From a virus: a stretch of 44,906 bases of DNA. The position numbers and the translations under genes were made by a program. Within the stretch, counting starts at the first letter, position 1. The number at the start of each line of letters is the position of its first letter. Positions 22,528 to 28,624 of this stretch are shown here, piece by piece. The DNA lies in the IMG/VR virus record IMGVR_UViG_3300024518_005171, positions 1-44,906 of that record; one strand, 5' to 3'. The notes beneath the pieces are model-generated. The model had not been told where the DNA came from. It did not search any database and was given only the letters and a program-made list of their open reading frames with translations.

Positions 22528-23636
22528 TAGTTACCTACCGATGCCCCTGCAAATGTGTCTGACGCCAGACGCATGAGTATTTGCTTCTCGGGTCTAGGCA
22601 TCGCCTTAAATTGTGCAACAGGGTTCTTCGCAAACTGGCGGGCAAAGTCTCCCCCAAAATGCATCTGCAAAGTATCCATACCCCTAGTAGCTAAAGCGCC
22701 AAGTTCCTGTTCAGTCACAGAGTCAGACCCTACAGTTAAATCGGGGTCTCGTTCGGACGCCGTCTTCTCGGAAGGAATCCCAAAGGTTGAGTACCAAGGG
22801 TCTGGAACTGACTGATCCCACATTGTATCAAGTCCATACTTTGTGTCAAAAGCAACCAAGGTATCCACAAACTCGGTGGGGCTTTTCTCTGGGATCATCT
22901 TTGCTAACTTGGTAAGGTCGGCATAGGCTGAATCCTCTGCACCTGCCCCCACTAGATGGTGATTCCGTATGTCTAGATAGCCTTGAATAGACGGATTGTA
23001 CTCCATGCTAGCGTGTCGACGTAAATCCGTAGAAAGAGGTAGGCCTACTCTATTGGCCACGCTCGCTACCTTAACCGCATACTCTCTCCGCTCTCGTGGA
23101 GAAAAGCTCCCATGATTTTGTGAGAAGTATAAGTCGGCCGTCTTAACAGCTGCTGCGCTATCCAATGGATAGTATTTAGAGCCATCCGCTCTTTCTAACG
23201 CATAGTCCGCTGCTTCGGGTCGTTTACGCACGACTGGAGAAACCGTAAGATCGTCTACATAAACACAGTTTGATTCTGCATTTGAACCCGTGGCTAGCTT
23301 CTCTAAAAGCTGTGTTGTCTCCAAGCCAAACGCCTGGCATGCAGCCAAGAGGTTAGCAGCAGCGGTTTTTTGCGCCTCTGGAGGAAGATCCTGATGGGTA
23401 TTGTGAAAGTATAGGGCAGACAGAAAGGTATGTCCCGGATCTGCTGTCGCGTACTTCTTAAGCTCCTTTCCGTTGTTAAGAAGGACCAGTGCAAACATGT
23501 TCGCAGGGCTGTCTTGCGAGATAGATGAGCTTGCCTCCTTAACGATAGAGGGGATCTCTTCAAGAGATGGGTAGTACCTTTTCAACAGATTTCCGTTGTC
23601 GTCAAAAAAGTCAAATGTGCCGGTTTCAAAGTTCAT
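22527..23636 (-). CDS. Virion-like protein with repeated K-x-A motifs
   Basis: This encodes 369 residues starting MNFETGTFDFFDDNGN. ATG 23636 is chosen because GGAG lies six bases upstream of it, whereas a longer in-frame start at 23738 would run through the divergent promoter region. The motifs VKEASS, KKYATA, QKTAAA, EKLAT, VKTAD, VKVAS, TKLAK and SEKTAS are spread along the chain. A central segment (KYYPLDSAAAVKTADLYFSQ, then FSPRERREYAVKVASVANR) looks like a compact helical domain. No enzyme motif is seen. It is the first gene of the portal operon, a common place for head or scaffold genes, but it does not resemble a major capsid protein to me. Confidence 0.75.
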   Translation of the reverse strand: MNFETGTFDFFDDNGNLLKRYYPSLEEIPSIVKEASSSISQDSPANMFALVLLNNGKELKKYATADPGHTFLSALYFHNTHQDLPPEAQKTAAANLLAACQAFGLETTQLLEKLATGSNAESNCVYVDDLTVSPVVRKRPEAADYALERADGSKYYPLDSAAAVKTADLYFSQNHGSFSPRERREYAVKVASVANRVGLPLSTDLRRHASMEYNPSIQGYLDIRNHHLVGAGAEDSAYADLTKLAKMIPEKSPTEFVDTLVAFDTKYGLDTMWDQSVPDPWYSTFGIPSEKTASERDPDLTVGSDSVTEQELGALATRGMDTLQMHFGGDFARQFAKNPVAQFKAMPRPEKQILMRLASDTFAGASVGN

Positions 23637-23666
23637 TCTTGTCTCCACCGTATGTTTAAAGCGGAT

Positions 23667-23689
23667 TTTATCTCGCATAAGGAAGATGA
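23667..23689 (+). promoter_or_regulatory. Shared upstream element, copy 3
   Basis: This copy fits TTNNTCNNNCATAAG, five bases, TGA and lies 35 bases before the ATG at 23725. It shares a 13-base identity (TCTCGCATAAGGA) with the copy near 19040. It lies in the divergent gap between this gene and the minus-strand gene starting at 23636. Confidence 0.55.
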
Positions 23690-23724
23690 ATCGCCAACCC
23701 CGGTTTACGCCAAGGAGTAGCTGC

Positions 23725-24234
23725 ATGAGTTTGTACAAAGAATTGGGACGTCCCGCAAGGGATAGGGAAGAAGAGTCCCCTTATAGTTTCTCTGGAACGC
23801 AGGAAAGAAGCAATCCAGAGAGAGGAAAGTTTCGTGTTCGTTCCGCAGAAACGAGAGAAAGAAGTTCGTCCTCTCGTAGAGCTAGTCACGATACTACTAG
23901 AAGACATCGAACCAGAGAAAGTAGACACCCGTCGGATAGAAGAGAGGATTTTGACCGGCCCAGGGCAGGAAATACTGATCGCTTTGACCGGCCTCCCGCT
24001 CATCCTAAACCGACCCATCATGGGGCGAACGTCCAAAATACGCAAGAATGGCATGCTCCTACAGTCAAACATGTTCTTATTGACTTGAGCCTTCGCTGTG
24101 TTGAGGTGGCGATCCCCGCGGTAATTGGAGCTATAGCCAGCGAAATTGGCTACTACTTCAAGTATCGACGTTTTTATCCAACTGAAAGTGTCCACTACCA
24201 CCACCCAGAACCTCCTTCTAGGAGACAACGTTAA
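23725..24234 (+). CDS. Arg/Ser-rich protein with C-terminal membrane helix
   Basis: This encodes 169 residues starting MSLYKELGRPARDREEE, with AAGGAG seven bases before the ATG. Residues 15-100 are low-complexity and rich in Arg, Ser, Glu, Pro and His (RERSSSSRRASHDTTRR), probably disordered. Residues 115-140 form a hydrophobic helix (LRCVEVAIPAVIGAIASEIG), followed by a short Tyr/His/Pro-rich tail. The overall plan, a soluble N-terminus with a late single membrane helix, matches the gene at 2537, and both follow the same upstream element. The 3' end overlaps the convergent gene at 24218 by 17 bases. An 84-codon frame lies inside it in another phase. The function is unknown. Confidence 0.65.
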   Translation: MSLYKELGRPARDREEESPYSFSGTQERSNPERGKFRVRSAETRERSSSSRRASHDTTRRHRTRESRHPSDRREDFDRPRAGNTDRFDRPPAHPKPTHHGANVQNTQEWHAPTVKHVLIDLSLRCVEVAIPAVIGAIASEIGYYFKYRRFYPTESVHYHHPEPPSRRQR

Positions 24235-24445
24235 GCCAAGCTTCCCGAGCCTCCAAGTAAGTTCGAGAATACATTTCAAGGACTGCAGACGCTCTAACGA
24301 GTTCTTCCGAATTTAGCCCCTCATTCATACTGATCTTCGCCTGACATAAATCGTGCAGAACCTGAACAAGCTGTATCGCCATGTCCAACTTATCGACCAA
24401 TGTTTCGTCTTGCCACGCATTGGCAGATGATTCTTCCATGAACAT
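24218..24445 (-). CDS. Small helical protein
   Basis: This encodes 75 residues starting MFMEESSANAWQDETL. The start at 24445 has GGGG seven bases upstream and is preferred to a longer start at 24466. The sequence is helical and acidic (LDMAIQLVQVLHDLCQAK, then ELVRASAVLEMYSRTYLEAR), suggesting a two-helix hairpin. It stands alone on the minus strand between a membrane-protein gene and the replication block, and diverges from the first XRE regulator. The function is unknown. Confidence 0.6.
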   Translation of the reverse strand: MFMEESSANAWQDETLVDKLDMAIQLVQVLHDLCQAKISMNEGLNSEELVRASAVLEMYSRTYLEAREAWLNVVS

Positions 24446-24475
24446 GTTATATCCCCAATACGGCAATTAGTAAAG

Positions 24476-24504
24476 TTGCTGAATTGGAAACTTCATGATA
24501 AAAA
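24476..24504 (+). promoter_or_regulatory. Possible sigma-70-like promoter for regulator operon
   Basis: TTGCTG at 24476-24481 and TAAAAA at 24499-24504 are separated by 17 bases, about 20 bases before the Shine-Dalgarno (AGGAAAGG) of the gene at 24527. The match to consensus is moderate (three and four of six bases). The position ahead of the long plus-strand block supports it. Confidence 0.35.
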
Positions 24505-24526
24505 GACCCAAAGACTAGGAAAGGCA

Positions 24527-24778
24527 ATGTCACAGACACTCGGCGAGCTGTTAAAAAATTTAAGAGTAGCGCAAGGGTGGAAGTTACAGGATGTCGTTGC
24601 CCAGTTCGGGGAAAGAGGCTGGTCCACATCAACCTCCGCAGTTTCCAGATTCGAGAATAATCACAGAACTCCATCAATAGAATACCTAAGTCAGCTGTTA
24701 GAATTATATGAAGCGGACGCGTCCACCCGTGCATTGGCTACACGACTTCCAGTAGAAAAAGTCGAGAGTGCCCCATGA
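24527..24778 (+). CDS. XRE-family helix-turn-helix regulator 1
   Basis: This encodes 83 residues starting MSQTLGELLKNLRVAQGWKL, with AGGAAAGG as ribosome site; a longer start at 24476 overlaps the likely promoter and is less likely. It is a Cro/C1-type helix-turn-helix: LGELLKNLRVAQGWKLQDVV, a short insertion, then STSAVSRFENNHRTPSIEYL as recognition helix and the characteristic following turn. There is no further domain, so it is a minimal repressor-type protein. It overlaps the next regulator by ATGA. Its place at the head of the 16 kb DNA-metabolism block suggests control of early or middle transcription. Confidence 0.88.
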   Translation: MSQTLGELLKNLRVAQGWKLQDVVAQFGERGWSTSTSAVSRFENNHRTPSIEYLSQLLELYEADASTRALATRLPVEKVESAP

Positions 24779-25161
24779 AACTAGGACGAATTATTAGCAA
24801 AGCGCGACAAGAAAATCCGCGATTTAAAACAAAGAAATCATTAGCAGAAGCTGTAGGCGTATCTCTGGAATACATAAGAAAAATAGAATCTGGGGACTCT
24901 AGGCCCTCTGGTCGAATCTTGGAGGCGATTATCTCCGAGCTCGATATGTCTGAAAAACTAGAAAAGCGTTGCTGGAAATTGCTGGCAGAGCGTCAGTTAG
25001 ATCCTATTACACGGCGACATGTGCGCCTGGATGGCACAACCAATGGTATAGGCCCTCTTGCAGCTAGGTTTGCTGCAGAATGGGTACAACAGTACTACGA
25101 CATCTCGGAAGAGGATTGCAAGATTCTCAGGGAGGAGATTGTTCAAAAACTAAGGAAGTAA
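24775..25161 (+). CDS. XRE-family helix-turn-helix regulator 2
   Basis: This encodes 128 residues. The N-terminal 60 residues are a Cro/C1-type domain (IISKARQENPRFKTKKSLAE, then VGVSLEYIRKIESGDSRPSG). The C-terminal half (LDPITRRHVRLDGTTNGIGP, then a helical end) is not a family I recognise and could mediate dimerisation. It is coupled by ATGA to the first regulator and lies two bases before the SF2 helicase gene. The two neighbours share little beyond the fold, so a recent duplication is unlikely. Confidence 0.85.
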   Translation: MKLGRIISKARQENPRFKTKKSLAEAVGVSLEYIRKIESGDSRPSGRILEAIISELDMSEKLEKRCWKLLAERQLDPITRRHVRLDGTTNGIGPLAARFAAEWVQQYYDISEEDCKILREEIVQKLRK

Positions 25162-25162
25162 A

Positions 25163-26518
25163 ATGCGCTTTAAAACGCTTTCGCCTCACAAGGGGTATAG
25201 AAGAGATTATCTCTGGCTACCCAAACTTCATATCAACAACCTGGCGGGCGTTAAGGCGTCATTAACCTTTCCTATCGCCAACAAAGCCTCGATACATTCC
25301 TGGAATGAAACAGAGCATCATCTGGTCGTTCCGCGTGAGTTCATACCTTTCCAGGATTATAAAGATCTTACCTTCGAGATAGAAAATGCCACTTTCAATT
25401 TCCCTAAATTAGACGGCCTTACCCTTAAATACAATCTTCGAGGTCCAATTCAAAGAATTGGATATAAAAGCCTGGTAGAAAAAGGAAGCGGTGTACTATC
25501 TCTAGCATGTGGTAGAGGAAAAACGGTAGTGGCCTTGCATGCGTGGGCCGCTTCTGCAATGCCTTGCCTTGTGGTAGTTGACACCAAGAACCTCCTGTAC
25601 CAATGGATTGAGAGGATCGAAGAGCATACCAACATAAAGAAAGACGAAATAGGGATAATAGGCGACGGAAAACAGGATTGGGAACATCCCATTACCGTTG
25701 CCAGCATTCGCACACTAGCAGGAAGGGCGCGGGACTTCTCACTACCGGACGAGTTCGACAGCCACTTTGGGGTATCCATATATGATGAAGTACACCATCT
25801 AGGCGCTCCCTACTTCAATCAAACAGCTGCGGTTTGCAGAGGGCTTCGCTGGGGGCTTTCTGCGACACACGAGAGAGATGATGGACTTGACAATCTATAC
25901 AAATATCACATTGGTCCGGTGGTTTACGAAAACCTAAAACAGGACCTTATTCCCGAGTGCTTCTTCATACAAACAGGTGTACAAATCTTCCCGAGCGAGC
26001 TCCGTAAGCTTGAGGTTAGAGGAGATATAAACTTTCAGCGCCTATCCCGGTGGCTTTCGGAGTGTAAGTCCAGGAATGAACTAATCTTCTCCTATCTAGA
26101 CCGCTGTCGTGAGGAGAAAAGAAAGGTTTTGGTGCTGTCTCATGTAGTTGACCACGTAAAGCACCTATGGGAACAGAATTCTAAACACCTACCCAGCGGA
26201 CTTATCTACGGAGACGTGCCGGGAGAAAAGAGGTCTGCCCAACTCAATGACTTCGACATGGTGTTTGCTACCACGCAGTTGGCGAAAGAAGCGTTAGATA
26301 GAAAGGACCTAGACACTATTGTCGTAGCTCTCCCCTTCCGAAAACGGGGAGTACTTCAACAAGTTATCGGCAGAATCCAGCGAGAGATGGCAGGTAAGAA
26401 AACCCCACTCGTCATTGTATTCGAAGATGAGTCCATAAGAACAACGAGTAACCAGTGTAGGTCTCTAAGAGCCTACTTAACTGAAATGGAATACCCCTGG
26501 AAGTTGGTGGAGGATTAA
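25163..26518 (+). CDS. SF2 DNA helicase (UvsW/RadD-like)
   Basis: This encodes 451 residues. It is a superfamily 2 DEAD/DEAH-type ATPase: motif I ACGRGKT (115-121), motif Ia VVVDTKNLLYQW, motif II DEVHH (208-212), motif III GLSAT (231-235), and in the second RecA fold FATTQLAKEALD, then the motif VI region QQVIGRIQRE. An N-terminal extension of about 95 residues precedes motif I. Phage enzymes of this type (T4 UvsW is the model) remodel replication forks and branched recombination intermediates. It starts two bases after the regulator gene with AAGGAAG as ribosome site, and is followed by the glycosylase with a TAATG junction, in keeping with a repair/recombination role. Confidence 0.9.
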   Translation: MRFKTLSPHKGYRRDYLWLPKLHINNLAGVKASLTFPIANKASIHSWNETEHHLVVPREFIPFQDYKDLTFEIENATFNFPKLDGLTLKYNLRGPIQRIGYKSLVEKGSGVLSLACGRGKTVVALHAWAASAMPCLVVVDTKNLLYQWIERIEEHTNIKKDEIGIIGDGKQDWEHPITVASIRTLAGRARDFSLPDEFDSHFGVSIYDEVHHLGAPYFNQTAAVCRGLRWGLSATHERDDGLDNLYKYHIGPVVYENLKQDLIPECFFIQTGVQIFPSELRKLEVRGDINFQRLSRWLSECKSRNELIFSYLDRCREEKRKVLVLSHVVDHVKHLWEQNSKHLPSGLIYGDVPGEKRSAQLNDFDMVFATTQLAKEALDRKDLDTIVVALPFRKRGVLQQVIGRIQREMAGKKTPLVIVFEDESIRTTSNQCRSLRAYLTEMEYPWKLVED

Positions 26519-27219
26519 TGGACGCGGAAAGCAAATGGAATGCCCTGGAAGAACTTTCCAGCAGTTTTAGTGACTGTACAATGTGTGGGCTATGCGACCC
26601 AAAAGGACGGGAGAGAAGAAACGTCGTGTTCGGATCTGGTGACCCGAATGCATCCATTCTTATTGTAGGTGAGGCGCCCGGCGAGAGAGAAGACGAGATA
26701 GGTGACCCCTTTGTAGGCCAGGCAGGTGTCTTACTAGACAAGTATCTAAAATCCTTCTGCGCGGACAGAGATGACGTGTTTCTATGCAACGTAGTCTGCT
26801 GCCGTCCCACCGAAGAGCACGACCCGCGAAAGAATAGAAAGCCGTCAAAGGCGGAGATACTCGCATGTAGGGAAAGACTAGATAGGACAATTGAAATAGT
26901 CGATCCTTATATCGTCGTACTCTTGGGCAGCGTAGCTATGAAAACGCTAACCAAAACTACGCGTGGAATCACCACGATCGCAAAAACTAAAGACCCTACC
27001 CGACTTACCTGTACAACAGAGGGCATATTCGGAGAAGTAAAAAGGCCCGCCATAGCCACGTTTCACCCTTCCTACTTACTGCGAAACGATTCAATGGCGG
27101 AAGGCAGTGACCTCCATATGACCTACCTAGCATTTCAAAGAGCCTTTAGATTGGCTGATTCCTTTAAGAAAATCTACGAAGGAATAGAGATCCCCTACAG
27201 AGGAGAAGACGATGAGTAA
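26518..27219 (+). CDS. Family 4-type uracil-DNA glycosylase
   Basis: This encodes 233 residues. The N-terminal half carries GEAPGEREDEIGDPFVGQAG (51-70), the uracil-pocket and water-activating motif of family 4/5-type glycosylases, then NVVCCRP (91-97). The C-terminal active-site loop is HPSYLLR (183-189). Four cysteines in the spacing expected for a 4Fe-4S cluster (C20, C23, C95, C117) support family 4. The enzyme would remove uracil from DNA and start base-excision repair. The C-terminal 35 residues are a charged tail. It sits between the SF2 helicase and a coiled-coil gene in the replication block. Genome DNA is therefore not expected to be uracil-substituted. Confidence 0.92.
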   Translation: MDAESKWNALEELSSSFSDCTMCGLCDPKGRERRNVVFGSGDPNASILIVGEAPGEREDEIGDPFVGQAGVLLDKYLKSFCADRDDVFLCNVVCCRPTEEHDPRKNRKPSKAEILACRERLDRTIEIVDPYIVVLLGSVAMKTLTKTTRGITTIAKTKDPTRLTCTTEGIFGEVKRPAIATFHPSYLLRNDSMAEGSDLHMTYLAFQRAFRLADSFKKIYEGIEIPYRGEDDE

Positions 27220-27784
27220 AGAAACTATACAAACAGCAGTGGACGAACTGAGCTGCCTATATGACTCTAGACGGGAACTAGACGGAATGTTGAGAGAAGA
27301 GGCGGCTACGACATTCGAGCAAATAGAGAAAATCAATACACGTCGACAAGAGGACCAGGACAAAATTGAATTTTTGAGGGCACAAATTGAAGAGACTCAC
27401 CTCGAAATATCTAATGATCTAGAAGACGTACGACAAAAAATTACCGCTAAAGTGAAGGAGCTAAAGCGCGCATGTCAGGGCCTATCAATGAAGGAAGCCC
27501 AAGTCACTACCAACTTTCAAAGTGAAGACGATAAGCTCAAAATAACGGTCAAGAGAGTATCCATTATTACCTCGTATAAGGCCCAAGCGTTGCTTACGGA
27601 AATGCCTGATCTCAGAACCATGTGCTTGGATGGCGATAGCCTCATTCAAGAGGTCGTTAATCCTGACATTCTAGAGCGCCTTATCACCAAGGGGCTGGTC
27701 GATGCTGACGCAGTAAACAAGCACCGTATCCAAGCAAAGAAAACAACGGCAGCTGTCCTTATTAAGGAGATTACAGATGAATAG
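27212..27784 (+). CDS. Coiled-coil protein, Gam/Gp157-like architecture
   Basis: This encodes 190 residues. Residues 10-90 are a long coiled coil (LDGMLREEAATTFEQIEKIN, then DLEDVRQKITAKVKELKRAC). Residues 105-190 form a small alpha/beta domain (KLKITVKRVSIITSYKAQAL, ending IQAKKTTAAVLIKEITDE). This coiled-coil-plus-beta layout resembles Mu Gam and Gp157-type phage proteins, which protect DNA ends or act in recombination. The resemblance is in layout only; I see no diagnostic sequence match. It overlaps both neighbours by eight bases inside the replication operon. Confidence 0.6.
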   Translation: MSKETIQTAVDELSCLYDSRRELDGMLREEAATTFEQIEKINTRRQEDQDKIEFLRAQIEETHLEISNDLEDVRQKITAKVKELKRACQGLSMKEAQVTTNFQSEDDKLKITVKRVSIITSYKAQALLTEMPDLRTMCLDGDSLIQEVVNPDILERLITKGLVDADAVNKHRIQAKKTTAAVLIKEITDE

Positions 27785-28148
27785 ACACCCACAACGAGTA
27801 AGAAAAGCCGGCAAGGTTAATGGACTAGTAACGGCAAAGAGAAAAGCGGTAGAGGGGAAAGAGGAACTAGACGAAGAGATAGCCTCTCAACGAACAATAT
27901 TCCCTGATCCCGACACGCTCCCAGAACACCCCGCGTACGTAGGAGTCTCCGTGAGTGTGGGGACAAAAACAAAATGGGCTTCCGAGTCTATCGATGCAGC
28001 CGCCTGGTGTACTTTACCCAGCGGTACGCATGCTGACGAAATACAGGAGACCTATGCAACCGCTAGGGAGATTGCACTAGAAGAGTGCAACAACTCACTT
28101 AACGCAGCAATAAAGAAGTTTTTCCCCGAGATGGGAGAGAAAGAATGA
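27777..28148 (+). CDS. Hypothetical protein in replication operon
   Basis: This encodes 123 residues. A basic N-terminus (NRHPQRVRKAGKVNGLVTAK) is followed by an acidic linker and a compact domain (VSVSVGTKTKWASESIDAAA, then helices to the end). No known motif, membrane helix or metal site is visible. It overlaps the coiled-coil gene by eight bases and the next gene by ATGA, so the three are likely made together. The function is unknown; a recombination accessory protein is possible from context. Confidence 0.7.
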   Translation: MNRHPQRVRKAGKVNGLVTAKRKAVEGKEELDEEIASQRTIFPDPDTLPEHPAYVGVSVSVGTKTKWASESIDAAAWCTLPSGTHADEIQETYATAREIALEECNNSLNAAIKKFFPEMGEKE

Positions 28149-28492
28149 CTAAGAAACTAGACATAAAGAACCTAGGATTTGATCGCCTAAGAATTGGAGA
28201 GATCCGCATAACGGACATCGGAGTTAATCCTAGAACAGTCGCCAAGTTCGCTTTTATGGATGAGCAGGGACACACGTTTGGACAATCGATGCTTTGGACA
28301 TGGAGCCCTCGCAGCTTGGCTCTCTTGAAAGACTTGGTAGAGTCAGTAGAAATTGACTGCTGCACTACTCTCTGCAGAGTTCCAGAGGCCCCAGAGGACT
28401 TAAGTGGGCGCACTGACAACGCATTTCTCCACGACGCTCCAGAGTCCGAGGGAGGATGGGATGATGCAGAGGATGACATGCATATGGGGTAA
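28145..28492 (+). CDS. Small protein with acidic tail in replication operon
   Basis: This encodes 115 residues starting MTKKLDIKNLGFDRLRIGEI. The first 80 residues look like a small beta-rich domain. The last 30 are strongly acidic (APESEGGWDDAEDDMHMG). An acidic C-terminal tail after a beta domain is common in single-stranded DNA-binding proteins, where it recruits partners, but the OB-fold is not evident and the domain is short. It ends the first part of the plus-strand block, before the promoter-containing gap at 28493-28624. Confidence 0.65.
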   Translation: MTKKLDIKNLGFDRLRIGEIRITDIGVNPRTVAKFAFMDEQGHTFGQSMLWTWSPRSLALLKDLVESVEIDCCTTLCRVPEAPEDLSGRTDNAFLHDAPESEGGWDDAEDDMHMG

Positions 28493-28513
28493 GTCAGGAA
28501 ATTCACAAAGAGA

Positions 28514-28542
28514 TTGACCTCTGAGCGCATCCATCATACTGT
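28514..28542 (+). promoter_or_regulatory. Sigma-70-like promoter for replication genes
   Basis: TTGACC (28514-28519) and TACTGT (28537-28542) are exactly 17 bases apart, matching five and four of the six consensus bases. They lie in the only sizeable gap of the plus-strand block, about 80 bases before the helicase start. The leader between them holds an inverted repeat and the Shine-Dalgarno CGGAGG. Confidence 0.55.
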
Positions 28543-28577
28543 GGAAAAACTGACACTCAACAAACCCAATTTATGTG

Positions 28578-28594
28578 CTTTGTAGGCTACAAAG
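28578..28594. repeat. Inverted repeat in leader (possible operator)
   Basis: CTTTGTAG and CTACAAAG are perfect complements around a single central G. The repeat lies 36 bases downstream of the -10 hexamer and 30 bases before the helicase start. With only a one-base centre it is more likely a protein-binding site, for example for one of the helix-turn-helix proteins, than an RNA hairpin. Confidence 0.5.
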
Positions 28595-28624
28595 TACCGC
28601 GTAGTAGTACGCACGGAGGATGGC

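Noticed and set aside
22527-23636. Major capsid protein
   Set aside because: Length and place before the portal would allow it, but the sequence does not read like an HK97-fold capsid and is dense in K-x-A motifs.
22527-23738. 369-residue protein extended by 34 residues at the N-terminus
   Set aside because: The extension crosses the divergent intergenic region with the shared element; the ATG at 23636 has a good GGAG site.
23834-24088. 84-codon frame nested inside the Arg-rich membrane gene, starting GTG with AGAGGAAA upstream
   Set aside because: It could be an overlapping gene, as in Rz/Rz1-type lysis pairs, but it has neither a signal peptide nor a lipobox. The enclosing frame has the better start and a clear membrane helix. 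Conservation data would be needed.
23668-24279. 203-codon minus-strand frame over the same region
   Set aside because: Ser/Arg/Phe-rich shadow of the plus-strand gene; it also runs through the divergent promoter region.
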